A DNA stretch of 64,000 nt. It comes from an uncultured Siphonobacter sp. GTDB taxonomy: Bacteria > Bacteroidota > Bacteroidia > Cytophagales > Spirosomataceae. Numbering within the stretch: position 1 is the first letter of the stretch; every line of letters begins with the position of its first letter. Both the position numbers and the translations under genes were made by a program. Positions 1 to 8,913 of the stretch are shown here, in pieces. The DNA lies in assembly GCA_913774715.1 (NCBI GenBank), contig CAJYHS010000041.1:17477-81476 (forward strand), given 5' to 3'. The notes under the pieces were generated by a model that was given only the letters and a program-made list of their open reading frames with translations, was not told where the DNA came from and ran no database searches.

Positions 1-797
1 GCGTCGAATTTCTTCCAGTTATTGGCTCCGAAGAATCCATCGGCCGGGAAGGGTCCGTATACCAGATGGTTATTCTTGCGGTATTGATCAATTACGGGGA
101 TAATCACTTCTTTCTCTTCGTTACCCAAAAGCCCGTCTTCGCCCGCGTGTGGATTCAACCCAAGCACGGCAATGCGAGGTTTATTAATACCAAAATCTTT
201 ATGTAAAGACTTGATAATCTGATTCAGTTTCTTGGAAACGGCCTCCTGACTGATGTTGGAACGCACCCGGCCCAGCGGAACGTGACCCGTCACCACACCA
301 ATTTTCAAACGTTCCGAAACCATAAACATCAGATATTCGGAGGACTGGAAAGCTTCGGCCAGATACTCGGTATGTCCGGGAAATTTAAATTCCTCAGACT
401 GAATGTTGTACTTATTGATTGGAGCTGTTACCAGTGCCGAAATCAAACCCGCTTTGAGGTCTTCTACGGCTTTGGCCAAGCTTTGAAAGGCTGCCTGACC
501 GGCTTCGGGATGCACTTTACCAGGTTCGACGTTAGTCTGGCTGTCATCAAAACAGGTAATCACGTTTACCATCTTATGATTCAACTGATCGGCTGAGGGA
601 GCCGGGTTCAGTTGCCAGTCTTTCATATCGTACAAATGTTTGTAACGATTCAGAACCCGCATGGATCCGTAGATCACGGGTGTAAAGTGTTTATTGAGGT
701 GATTTCCGTGTAAGGCCTTGAGAATTACCTCCGGGCCAATGCCGTTGTAATCACCCATACTGATGCCAATTATCGGCTTTTGTGCTTGCTCGCTCAT
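1..797 (-). CDS. pdxA: 4-hydroxythreonine-4-phosphate dehydrogenase PdxA (partial, C-terminus off the left edge)
   Basis: Reading the minus strand from ATG at 797 gives an open frame of 265 codons that runs off the window. It begins MSEQAQKPIIGISMGDYNGI, the typical PdxA opening (GDxxGIGPE, residues about 15-23). GHTEYLAE and GLNPHAGEDG carry histidines that bind the divalent metal in this family, and DGFFGANNW lies near the cut end. PdxA oxidises 4-phosphohydroxy-L-threonine with NAD in the DXP-dependent pyridoxal phosphate pathway, in the cytoplasm. The family is usually about 330-350 residues, so roughly a quarter is missing. No other vitamin B6 gene is visible. The function call rests on strong motif agreement. 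Confidence 0.95.
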   Translation of the reverse strand, partial: MSEQAQKPIIGISMGDYNGIGPEVILKALHGNHLNKHFTPVIYGSMRVLNRYKHLYDMKDWQLNPAPSADQLNHKMVNVITCFDDSQTNVEPGKVHPEAGQAAFQSLAKAVEDLKAGLISALVTAPINKYNIQSEEFKFPGHTEYLAEAFQSSEYLMFMVSERLKIGVVTGHVPLGRVRSNISQEAVSKKLNQIIKSLHKDFGINKPRIAVLGLNPHAGEDGLLGNEEKEVIIPVIDQYRKNNHLVYGPFPADGFFGANNWKKFD

Positions 798-948
798 ATC
801 ATTTCATCGGGTCAGCAATTTCGGTTTACTGACGTAAATAAGCAGTTCGTGAAGCGAAGTTACACCATCCACCCAAGAATTAGACCAGTTCGCGGATTTT
901 TCGGAAATTCTAAGTCGAATAAAGGGTGTGGGGGTGGATTTCGAGGAG

Positions 949-1124
949 GTTTGATTAGTGTTTGAAAGTTTGATAATTTAGATAAGGTCAGGGCTGGCGG
1001 AGTTATGCTATTTAACAGTAGAAGGGCTATTCGGTAATAATAGGGTTACTGCGTAATTTTTCAAACCTTCTTAACTTTTCAAACGCCACTCAAACCTTCA
1101 AACGATATCCAACGATTCAAACCC
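949..1124. repeat. Intergenic CAAAC array, copy A (inverted arms)
   Basis: The 455-base gap between pdxA and the dehydrogenase gene holds no convincing gene. It contains GTTTGA motifs at 949-987 and the reverse-complement motif CAAAC (or close variants) at 1062, 1080, 1091, 1099, 1110 and 1118. The right arm therefore repeats every 8-11 bases, and the two arms face each other. Related arrays occur at 16056-16200, 57669-57704 and 62541-62953. Confidence 0.55.
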
Positions 1125-1252
1125 AGTCCTGCGTGTGGTTTTTTTATAAAATCAAGCGAACTTTGGAGATTAGTATTAGGGTTATCCTAAGCAGGCACAA
1201 TTACTTTTTTGAATGCTATGAAAGCTCAGCTCAGCGACTGGGCCCCTTTACC

Positions 1253-2191
1253 ATGAAGAAAATTTTCATTTGCGATGAGATGCACCCCAGTCTGTTCGAA
1301 ATGCTCGAAACGGCGGGGCTTGACTATAGCTATCAACCCAAAGCCAAACGTGAAGAAATTCTGGAGCAGATCGGTTCTTATGAAGGACTGATGATCCGTA
1401 ATAAAACGCGGATAGATGAAGCCTTTTTACAGGCCGCTCCCAAGCTGGAATTTATTGGAAGAGCCGGAGCAGGACTGGATTTGATTGATAAAGAAGCCTG
1501 TGACCGGCATAAGGTTCGTCTCTTTGCTGCCAATGCGGGTAATATGGATGCTGTTGGCGAGCATGCCATGGGCATGTTACTGGCTCTGATGAACCACATT
1601 CACACGGCTGACCGGGAAGTACGTCAGAAAATCTGGTTACGCGAAGCCAATCGTGGGACCGAGCTGGGCGGTAAAACGGTGGGATTGATTGGCTATGGAC
1701 ATAACGGTTCGGCCTTTGCCAAACGCCTGAGTAGCTTTAATGTGAAGGTGCTGGCGTATGACAAATACCGCGACAACTATTCCGATGCCTACGCCGAGCA
1801 GGCTACGATGGAGCAGATTTTTGAAGAAGCCGATGTTTTAAGCCTGCATATCCCGCTGACGGAAGAGACGAATTATCTGGTGAAAGAAGAATTTATTGCT
1901 CAATTCAAAAAGCCTTTTTACCTGATCAACTGCTCGCGGGGCGAAATTGTGAAACTGGCGGCGGTACTCAAAGGACTGCAATCGGGAGCGGTCTTGGGAG
2001 CGTGTCTGGATGTGCTGGAAAATGAAAAACTGCACCAGTTACCCGATGGCCCGGACGAAGTTTTTGATACTTTGATTCAGTTACCCAACGTCATTTTTAC
2101 TCCGCACGTAGCCGGATGGACACATGAAAGTTACGTGAGAATCAACGAAGTGCTGGTACGGCAGATTGCTGATTCAGTTTTGAATAATTGA
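1253..2191 (+). CDS. D-isomer-specific 2-hydroxyacid dehydrogenase (SerA-like)
   Basis: 312-residue NAD-dependent dehydrogenase of the D-2-hydroxyacid/phosphoglycerate dehydrogenase family. The Rossmann nucleotide-binding motif is VGLIGYGHNGSAFAKRL (about residues 143-159). The catalytic Arg lies in NCSRGEIVK, the Glu in LDVLENEKL and the His in FTPHVAGWTHESY, all in family order. The open frame extends 40 codons upstream of the chosen ATG, but that extension is rich in poorly conserved residues, whereas MKKIFICDEMHPSLFEML is a normal start for the fold. It lacks the C-terminal ACT domain of long SerA proteins, so the substrate could be 3-phosphoglycerate or another 2-keto acid. It is followed after 36 bases by the AT-rich ATPase cassette. 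Confidence 0.88.
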   Translation: MKKIFICDEMHPSLFEMLETAGLDYSYQPKAKREEILEQIGSYEGLMIRNKTRIDEAFLQAAPKLEFIGRAGAGLDLIDKEACDRHKVRLFAANAGNMDAVGEHAMGMLLALMNHIHTADREVRQKIWLREANRGTELGGKTVGLIGYGHNGSAFAKRLSSFNVKVLAYDKYRDNYSDAYAEQATMEQIFEEADVLSLHIPLTEETNYLVKEEFIAQFKKPFYLINCSRGEIVKLAAVLKGLQSGAVLGACLDVLENEKLHQLPDGPDEVFDTLIQLPNVIFTPHVAGWTHESYVRINEVLVRQIADSVLNN

Positions 2192-2227
2192 GTGAGAGAA
2201 TGATTGAATAAAATAACTACTTAAGCG

Positions 2228-3361
2228 ATGCTTCATTCCTTAGAAATTAAAAACTACCGAAACCTACGTCATCTGGTTATTCCGAAATTAGGTCGGGTTA
2301 ATCTGGTGATTGGAAAGAATAATACGGGGAAGAGTAGTTTGTTGGAGGCGGTAGCGATATATATTATTTTCGGAAGTAATAATTTTTTTATTAGACTTAT
2401 TAATTTCCAAATGATTAGAGGAGAAATTGATTTTTCTTCTGATTTGAAAATTATTAATGAAGCTAGTAACAATCCTCAAATAGTATTTAACAAACTTAAT
2501 GAAATTCATTTTTTGTCTTTGTTTTATAACAGAGAAATAGATAAATATTTGAAAGATGGGAAAAGTATATTTATTAGTTCAAATAGAGGTATTTTTGAAT
2601 TAAATATAGTTAAATCGTATTTTAACGAAAATAATGAATTTAAAATAGCCTCAAAAAAAGACGAAATTCCAGGACTATCATTTTCAACTGAGGTATTTGC
2701 TGGATTGAGAGTAGGGAAAGATATAGATTATATGGCTCTACCTATCAGTGGTAATACTAATTATGGGCAAAGATCAGAAATTAATAAAAAGTTAAATAAT
2801 ACATGCGGGTTTGTGTCATCCAGTTTTAATCCGTTATCTGAGTCTTCAGACAGAATACATTGGGGAGCAATTGTTTTAACTGAAAAAGAGAAGTATGTAA
2901 TTGATGCATTAAAAATAGTAGAACCAAGAATAGAACAACTATCATATGCAGGTGACAATCTTGGAAAACCCTATGTTAGATTAAAAAATGAATCAATGCC
3001 AGTACCACTTCGGAGTATGGGAGATGGTATTAATAGAGTATTGAAAATCATTCTTTCAATGGTCGTCTGTGAGAATGGAACATTTATAATCGACGAATTT
3101 GAAAATGGTTTACATTATTCCGTTCAGGAAAAACTGTGGGAGATTATTTTTCAATTAGCCGATAAATTAAATATTCAGGTTTTTGCTACTACGCATAGTA
3201 ATGATACAATTAAATCATTTGAATCTATTGTAAATAGTAATGAAAGCTATAAAGATAGCCAGTTGATTAAGCTAATAAATGTAGATGGAGATATCAAACA
3301 GGAAACTGCCGATGCAGAAGATTTGGAAATAATTGTTGACGGCAATATCGATCCTCGTTAA
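2228..3361 (+). CDS. AAA/ABC-type ATPase (AAA_15/OLD-like), first gene of a putative defence cassette
   Basis: 377-residue SMC/RecF-like ATPase. The N-terminus MLHSLEIKNYRNLRHLVIPK is the usual opening of this fold. Walker A is GKNNTGKSS (about residues 29-37); Walker B with catalytic Glu is FIIDEFENGLHY (about 292-303), and an ATTHSND switch follows. The middle is lysine- and asparagine-rich and not recognised. The stop overlaps the start of the next gene by one base (TAATG), so the two are translationally coupled. Base composition is alien to the surroundings: 2581-2640 has only 10 G+C in 60 bases, against 35 in 60 at 4681-4740 in mutS2. ATPases of this class paired with TOPRIM-like partners form OLD- and PARIS-type antiviral systems; that role is inferred here. 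Recent horizontal acquisition is likely. Confidence 0.85.
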   Translation: MLHSLEIKNYRNLRHLVIPKLGRVNLVIGKNNTGKSSLLEAVAIYIIFGSNNFFIRLINFQMIRGEIDFSSDLKIINEASNNPQIVFNKLNEIHFLSLFYNREIDKYLKDGKSIFISSNRGIFELNIVKSYFNENNEFKIASKKDEIPGLSFSTEVFAGLRVGKDIDYMALPISGNTNYGQRSEINKKLNNTCGFVSSSFNPLSESSDRIHWGAIVLTEKEKYVIDALKIVEPRIEQLSYAGDNLGKPYVRLKNESMPVPLRSMGDGINRVLKIILSMVVCENGTFIIDEFENGLHYSVQEKLWEIIFQLADKLNIQVFATTHSNDTIKSFESIVNSNESYKDSQLIKLINVDGDIKQETADAEDLEIIVDGNIDPR

Positions 3362-4020
3362 TGAAAATAGAAGAGAAATTTAATCAGAAATTATTAGTTG
3401 AAGGGAACGATGATCAACATGTAATTTGGTCTATCTGTGATAAAAATAAAGTTACTGAAAGTTTTGATATTATCGATTGCGGAAGTGATTCTCAATTATT
3501 AAGACAATTATCAAGAAGAATTAGATTTAACGCTGATAAGGTCAAAGCGATTGGAATATTACTCGATGCAGATACAAGTTTGCAGAAAAGATGGAATGAG
3601 ATAAAAAAACAAGTCAAGGATTTAGGTTATGCTTTACCTGATGTTCCAGACGCAAATGGCACCATTATTGAATCTTCCAGTTATTATCCACGTTTAGGCA
3701 TATGGCTGATGCCTGATAACTTACAAAGTTCTGGGATGCTGGAAGATTTCGCTAAAGTATTAATTCCAGAGCAGGATGAATTATTGATGGAGGTAGAGCA
3801 GGTATTGATTAAAATAGAAACTGCTCCCCGAAAAGCTATCTATAAAGATATTCACAAAGCAAAGGCTTTAATACATACCTGGTTAGCCTGGCAAGAAGAT
3901 CCCGGAACGCCGATGAGTTTGGCTATTACTAAATCGTATCTGAATCACAACCACGAATTAGCCATTCGTTTTGTAACCTGGCTAAATGCCCTTTTTAATC
4001 CAACAACAAACAACCAGTAA
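3361..4020 (+). CDS. TOPRIM-like DUF3226 protein, partner of the ATPase
   Basis: 219 residues, probably DUF3226. The N-terminal LLVEGNDDQHVI (about residues 11-22) matches the TOPRIM first motif with its acidic Glu, and GILLDADTS (about 70-78) supplies the DxD of the second. LGIWLMPDNLQSSGMLEDF (about 117-135) is typical of the DUF3226 group. No signal peptide or membrane segment is seen. In OLD- and PARIS-like systems the TOPRIM domain is a metal-dependent nuclease released or activated through the ATPase; a similar effector role is inferred, not shown. The gene shares the low GC of its partner, overlaps it by one base, and ends 17 bases before mutS2. Confidence 0.75.
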   Translation: MKIEEKFNQKLLVEGNDDQHVIWSICDKNKVTESFDIIDCGSDSQLLRQLSRRIRFNADKVKAIGILLDADTSLQKRWNEIKKQVKDLGYALPDVPDANGTIIESSSYYPRLGIWLMPDNLQSSGMLEDFAKVLIPEQDELLMEVEQVLIKIETAPRKAIYKDIHKAKALIHTWLAWQEDPGTPMSLAITKSYLNHNHELAIRFVTWLNALFNPTTNNQ

Positions 4021-4037
4021 CAAACAATTCAACTACG

Positions 4038-6500
4038 TTGCTTTATCCTAAAAACATAGAAGAAAAACTCGGATTCGACCGGATTCGTCAGATGCTTAGC
4101 GAGGCTTGTCTGTCTTCGCTGGGACGGTCGTTTGTGGAGAAAATACGCTTTTCTGACCGCTTTGACCAGATTCAGAAGATGGTCGGGCAGGTGGCAGAAA
4201 TGAAGGAAGTCGTGGCTCACGAGCCCGATTTTCCGCAGTCAAATTACATTGATGTTAACCAGCAAATTGCCAAAGCTCGTATTGAAGGGGCTTTTTTAAC
4301 CGAAGAAGAATTCTTTGATCTTAAATTATCGCTGCGAACGATTCAGAGTATCCAGCGATTTTTTGAGACGAAAGAAGAACCCAGTTTTCCGCATTTACGG
4401 GAGCTGACCACGCAGGCTTTTCAGGAACGCAAAACGGATGATGAGGACAAACCCCGTCGCAACAAGAGCGATGAATTGTCGCTGTTACTGAAAGAAATAG
4501 ACCGGATTATTGATGATCGCGGTCGCCTGCGGGATAATGCGTCGGCGGAGTTGCAGCACATTCGCCGGGAGCTGATTTCCGAGCAAAGTCGCCTGCGGAA
4601 AACGCTGGATTCCATGCTACGGACGGCTCAGCAAAATGGCTGGGTGCCCGAAGGGGCTACCATGACCGTACGGAATGGCCGGATGGTTATTCCGCTCGTG
4701 GCCGAGCACAAACGCAAAATTCGCGGCTTCGTGCAGGACGAATCAGATTCGGGAAAAACGGTCTTTCTGGAGCCTGCCGATGCCCTGGAGTCGAACAACG
4801 AAATCCGGGAACTGGAATCGCGAGAACGCCGGGAAATTGTACGGATCTTGATGGAATTAACTTCCAAAGTCCGGCCTCATACTGAAGAACTCAAGCGGGC
4901 GTATACCTTTCTGGGAATCGTCGATTTTATCCGTGCCAAGGCAAAACTGGCTTTGGAAATGGACGCGAACGCCCCGCATTTTGTGCAAAAACCGCTGGTT
5001 GACTGGCACGGTGCCCGGCATCCTCTGTTACTGATGAGTTATCAGAAACAGGGCCGAAGTGTTGTGCCTTTGCACGTAAAGCTCGATCACGAAGAACGGA
5101 TTTTGCTGGTTTCCGGCCCCAATGCCGGGGGGAAGTCCGTCATGCTGAAGACGATTGGTCTGATTCAATACATGTTCCAGTGCGGATTACTGGTTCCGGT
5201 CGATGATTTCTCGACGATTGGACTCTTCCGCAATCTGTTCATGGATATTGGTGATGAGCAAAGTCTGGAAAATGACCTTTCGACGTACTCGTCACACTTA
5301 ACCAACATGAAGCACTTTCTGCTTCATTCGGATAAAAAAACGTTGTTCCTGATCGACGAATTTGGAACGGGAACGGAGCCCAGTTTGGGCGGAGCCATTG
5401 CTGAAAGTATTCTGAACGAAATCAACCGTTCGGGAGCCTATGGTGTGATTAACACCCACTATTCCAACCTGAAAACCTTCGCTGACCGGACGGATGGACT
5501 CGTAAACGGGGCCATGCGTTTTGACGCCGAACACCTGGAACCGCTCTATCAACTGGAGACGGGCAAGCCCGGCAGTTCGTTTGCCTTTGAAATTGGTCGG
5601 AAAATTGGCTTACCCAAGCCTGTACTTGATGCGGCCCGTCAGAAGCTGGATCGGCATCAGGTCAATTTCGAGAAGCTTTCGAAAGAACTGGAAATTGAGA
5701 AAAAGGTATTTCAGGATCGAAATACTCAGAATTTACAGCGGCAAAACGAACTGGATAAGTTAACCGAACAGTACCAGACGCTGAAGAACTACCTCGATAC
5801 GGAGAAAAAACGCTTACTCAACGAAGCGAAAGCTCAGGCGAAGGAGTTGCTGCGGGAAGCGAATGCGAAGATCGAGAATACCATTCGGGAGATTCGCGAG
5901 CAGGGAGCCGAAAAACTGGCCACGAAAGAAATTCGTCAGCAGTTAACGGATTTCTCCAGCAAGCAACTCCAGCCAGAGGTTATCGCTCCACCGAAAGCGG
6001 CTCCCGTTAATGAGGTGGAAGTCGTAGGTGGCGTAATTACTACGGGTTCGCTGGTGCGGATAAAAGGCCAGAACACCGTAGGCGAGGTGCTGGAGCTGAA
6101 AGGCAAAGACGCCGTTATCGCTATCGGTGATTTACGAACGACAATCAAAGTAAATCGCCTTGAAAAAGTTAGTCGCAAAGAATTCAAGGCTGCCACGGGT
6201 GAAGATAAACCGCGGGCTAAATTGACCGGCGTTGATCTGAATGAGAAAGCGGTAAATTTCTCGTTCAATCTGGACATTCGCGGACGACGCGGCGAAGAAG
6301 CTATGGTGGAAGTCGATAATTTTATGGATGATGCCATCATGCTGGGGTATCCTGAATTACGGATTGTCCACGGAAAAGGTGACGGGATTTTACGTCAACT
6401 TATTCGAAATCACCTGCGTAGTTACTCGCAGGTTTCCCGCATGACCGACGAACACCCGGATCGGGGTGGAGCGGGAGTGACCATTGTTGAAATGAAATAA
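4038..6500 (+). CDS. mutS2: Endonuclease MutS2 (Smr-domain MutS homologue)
   Basis: 820 residues, the expected size of MutS2. An N-terminal helical/clamp region precedes the MutS ATPase with Walker A GPNAGGKSVML (about residue 360) and Walker B LFLIDEFGTGTEPS (about 435-448). A long coiled coil (about 520-640) leads to the C-terminal Smr nuclease domain with LDIRGRRGEEA and RIVHGKGDGILR. MutS2 lacks the mismatch-recognition domain; it acts on branched DNA, suppresses recombination, and in some bacteria splits collided ribosomes. The start used is TTG, because LYPKNIEEKLGFDRIR aligns with the family N-terminus and no nearby in-frame ATG precedes it. Its own promoter is not obvious; transcription may read through the ATPase cassette. 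Confidence 0.95.
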   Translation: MLYPKNIEEKLGFDRIRQMLSEACLSSLGRSFVEKIRFSDRFDQIQKMVGQVAEMKEVVAHEPDFPQSNYIDVNQQIAKARIEGAFLTEEEFFDLKLSLRTIQSIQRFFETKEEPSFPHLRELTTQAFQERKTDDEDKPRRNKSDELSLLLKEIDRIIDDRGRLRDNASAELQHIRRELISEQSRLRKTLDSMLRTAQQNGWVPEGATMTVRNGRMVIPLVAEHKRKIRGFVQDESDSGKTVFLEPADALESNNEIRELESRERREIVRILMELTSKVRPHTEELKRAYTFLGIVDFIRAKAKLALEMDANAPHFVQKPLVDWHGARHPLLLMSYQKQGRSVVPLHVKLDHEERILLVSGPNAGGKSVMLKTIGLIQYMFQCGLLVPVDDFSTIGLFRNLFMDIGDEQSLENDLSTYSSHLTNMKHFLLHSDKKTLFLIDEFGTGTEPSLGGAIAESILNEINRSGAYGVINTHYSNLKTFADRTDGLVNGAMRFDAEHLEPLYQLETGKPGSSFAFEIGRKIGLPKPVLDAARQKLDRHQVNFEKLSKELEIEKKVFQDRNTQNLQRQNELDKLTEQYQTLKNYLDTEKKRLLNEAKAQAKELLREANAKIENTIREIREQGAEKLATKEIRQQLTDFSSKQLQPEVIAPPKAAPVNEVEVVGGVITTGSLVRIKGQNTVGEVLELKGKDAVIAIGDLRTTIKVNRLEKVSRKEFKAATGEDKPRAKLTGVDLNEKAVNFSFNLDIRGRRGEEAMVEVDNFMDDAIMLGYPELRIVHGKGDGILRQLIRNHLRSYSQVSRMTDEHPDRGGAGVTIVEMK

Positions 6501-6519
6501 AGCTCTGATGACAAGTTCT

Positions 6520-6563
6520 GGGGGTGGGGTTATTTCCGAATAGAAATAACTCCGCCCCCTTTT
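6520..6563 (+). terminator. Rho-independent terminator after mutS2
   Basis: A 17-base stem (with two G-U type pairs) formed by GGGGGTGGGGTTATTTC and GAAATAACTCCGCCCCC, followed by TTTT. It begins 20 bases after the mutS2 stop. Confidence 0.85.
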
Positions 6564-6788
6564 ATGTTTCATCCTGCCAGAGATTCGCAGGAAAATGCTA
6601 TTTTGCGTCCCGACGATTGAAGTACTGGTTCAGAATTTTTGATTAACTGGAGGATCCCTAAAAGAAATGAAAGAGTTAACCAAAGTGATTCATTTTAGTT
6701 ACTTACACTAGAAGTGGAACACACGCCAGTCGGTGATGCTATCTTTTTCATCCCAAACGATTCGTTTATTCATTTGCAGCCCATCCTT

Positions 6789-8768
6789 ATGGCGAAGTCA
6801 AGCACCAAACCTCAACCTCAGGAGAGTATTCCCGAAGTTTCGGCAGAAATACCTGTCATCTTTAAACCTGTAGAACCCATTAGCCGGTTTACAGAATTTG
6901 ATATTCACCTGTTTGCTTCGGGCAAGCACTTTAAATTATACGAAAAACTCGGCTCGCACGTCATGCAACATGACGGAGTAACGGGAACATATTTCGCCGT
7001 TTGGGCACCAAACGCCCGTTACGTATCGGTCATCGGGAATTTCAACTATTGGGATCGCGGAACGCATCGGTTATACGTTCGTCATGATAGTTCAGGCATT
7101 TGGGAGGGATGGATTCCGAACGTAGGAAATGGAGAAGTATATAAATATTTTATTGTTTCCAATTCTGGTGAAGAACTGGAGAAAGGCGATCCTTATGCGT
7201 TGCGTTGGGAAGAGCCACCCTCCACGGCCAGCGTGGTTTGGGATACCTGGTACGAGTGGAATGATCATGAGTGGCTACAAATCCGGGGAGAAAAAAATAA
7301 ACTGAATGCTCCTATTTCAGTCTATGAAGTGCACTTGGGTTCCTGGTTGCGTGATCCTAATGATCCCGACCGTCGGTTGAAAATTCCTGAATTCGCGGAC
7401 CGTCTCGTCGAGCACGTCAAGGAGTGTGGCTTTACGCACGTAGAGTTTATGCCTTTGATGCAACACCCATACGAACCTTCCTGGGGGTATCAGATTACCG
7501 GCTATTACGCGGCTAATACTAAGTATGGCTCACCTCAGGACATTATGATGTTGATTGAAAAACTTCATCAGAATGACATTGGTGTGTTTCTGGACTGGGT
7601 GCCTAGCCATTTCCCCGGCGATTCCACGGGACTCTATCGATTTGATGGTTCCCATTTGTACGAGCATGCCGATCCCCGTCAGGGATATCATCCTGACTGG
7701 AAATCATACATCTTCAATTATGGTCGGAATGAGATCAGAAGCTTCCTTTTATCCAACGCTGTTTTCTGGCTGGATCGTTACCATGTGGACGGTCTTCGGG
7801 TAGATGCGGTGGCTTCGATGCTCTATCTGGACTACTCACGAAATGCCGGAGAATGGGTTCCCAATATTCACGGCGGTCGTGAAAACCTGGAATCAATTTC
7901 TTTATTCAAGGAACTTAATACCATCATTTACCGGGAATATCCTGATACCCAAACCATCGCGGAAGAATCAACCGCTTTTCCCGGCGTTTCCCGTCCTACG
8001 TATACGGGTGGTCTGGGTTTTGGTATGAAATGGATGATGGGCTGGATGAACGATACGCTCAAGTATTTCGAAAAAGATCCTGCTTACCGCAAGTACCACC
8101 AGGATCAGTTTACGTTCAGCACGGTGTATGGCTTTACAGAAAACTTCATGTTACCGCTTTCGCACGATGAAGTGGTGTATGGCAAAAAGGCTCTGGTTTC
8201 TAAAATGCCTGGCGATGAGTGGCAGCGTTTTGCTAACCTTCGTCTGTTGTACACCTACATGTTTACTCACTCGGGAACGAAGCTGATTTTCATGGGTGGT
8301 GAATTCGGACAAACCAGTGAATGGAATTTTACTCAATCCCTCGATTGGCATTTATTACAGTATGCTCCGCATCAGGGCATGAAGAACCTGATTTCGGAAA
8401 TTAATGCCCTCTACAAGAAAGAGCCAGCTTTATACGAGAAAAGCTTCACTGCCGACGGGTTTGAGTGGATTGATACACAGGATAAAGAGAATTCCGTAGT
8501 GATTTACTCACGGAAAGGTAATAGTCCTAAAGAAACGCTGGTGATCGCTCTGAACATGACACCCGTACCGAGAACTAATTATCGGATAGGGGTGCCCATG
8601 CAGGGAATGTATACCGAAATTTTCAACTCTGATTCTATTCGTTTCTGGGGTACGGGTCAGTATGAAAATGGAACGTATATGGCCGAAGAAATTGCCTGGC
8701 AAGGAAAAGCTTACTCCATCGGTATCAACATTCCGCCTTTATCAGGGGTAGTGTTTAAAGTATGGTAA
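6789..8768 (+). CDS. glgB: 1,4-alpha-glucan branching enzyme GlgB
   Basis: 659-residue GH13 enzyme that transfers alpha-1,4 glucan segments to alpha-1,6 branches in glycogen. An N-terminal CBM48-type beta-sandwich (about residues 60-170, AVWAPNARYVSVIGNFN) precedes the (beta/alpha)8 barrel. Catalytic regions are visible: DWVPSHFP, DGLRVDAVASMLYLDY (nucleophile Asp), IAEESTAFPGVSRP (acid Glu) and LPLSHDEVVYGKK. A C-terminal beta domain ends at SGVVFKVW. An in-frame GTG lies 25 codons upstream, but the ATG at 6789 (MAKSSTKPQPQ) is preferred. The other glycogen genes are not adjacent; a starch-synthase-like protein lies about 18 kb away at 26624. A strong terminator follows. Confidence 0.95.
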   Translation: MAKSSTKPQPQESIPEVSAEIPVIFKPVEPISRFTEFDIHLFASGKHFKLYEKLGSHVMQHDGVTGTYFAVWAPNARYVSVIGNFNYWDRGTHRLYVRHDSSGIWEGWIPNVGNGEVYKYFIVSNSGEELEKGDPYALRWEEPPSTASVVWDTWYEWNDHEWLQIRGEKNKLNAPISVYEVHLGSWLRDPNDPDRRLKIPEFADRLVEHVKECGFTHVEFMPLMQHPYEPSWGYQITGYYAANTKYGSPQDIMMLIEKLHQNDIGVFLDWVPSHFPGDSTGLYRFDGSHLYEHADPRQGYHPDWKSYIFNYGRNEIRSFLLSNAVFWLDRYHVDGLRVDAVASMLYLDYSRNAGEWVPNIHGGRENLESISLFKELNTIIYREYPDTQTIAEESTAFPGVSRPTYTGGLGFGMKWMMGWMNDTLKYFEKDPAYRKYHQDQFTFSTVYGFTENFMLPLSHDEVVYGKKALVSKMPGDEWQRFANLRLLYTYMFTHSGTKLIFMGGEFGQTSEWNFTQSLDWHLLQYAPHQGMKNLISEINALYKKEPALYEKSFTADGFEWIDTQDKENSVVIYSRKGNSPKETLVIALNMTPVPRTNYRIGVPMQGMYTEIFNSDSIRFWGTGQYENGTYMAEEIAWQGKAYSIGINIPPLSGVVFKVW

Positions 8769-8793
8769 TGGAGCTTAATGTTTTGAGTTGAAT

Positions 8794-8831
8794 AAAAGAG
8801 AGGCTCGGTTTAAAAACCGAGCCTCTCTTTT
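8794..8831 (+). terminator. Terminator after glgB
   Basis: A perfect 18-base inverted repeat (AAAAGAGAGGCTCGGTTT and its complement) around a 2-base centre, ending in TTTT. Confidence 0.9.
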
Positions 8832-8834
8832 ATT

Positions 8835-8864
8835 GCCGTTGCCAGCTTTTCCGCTGGTAACGGC
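8835..8864 (-). terminator. Hairpin downstream of the minus-strand susD-like gene
   Basis: GCCGTTGCCAGC and GCTGGTAACGGC form a 12-base stem with one mismatch around a 6-base loop, about 50 bases beyond the stop of the convergent SusD gene. The U-tract is poor, so this could be a weak terminator or a simple mRNA 3'-end structure. Confidence 0.4.
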
Positions 8865-8913
8865 CTGTAACTAAAAAACCATAAACTGAAGACTGACAAC
8901 AGAAAACTGATAA

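Noticed and set aside
1133..1252. 40-codon upstream extension of the 2-hydroxyacid dehydrogenase
   Set aside because: The extension is unlike family N-termini, while the internal ATG at 1253 gives a standard start.
2191..2228. Attachment site or tRNA fragment marking insertion of the ATPase cassette
   Set aside because: No direct repeat pair between 2191-2228 and 4020-4038 was found by eye, so no integration site is claimed.
5936..6340. Antisense 134-codon frame within mutS2
   Set aside because: Wholly inside the strongly supported Smr/linker region of mutS2; serine/arginine-rich composition typical of a reverse-frame shadow.
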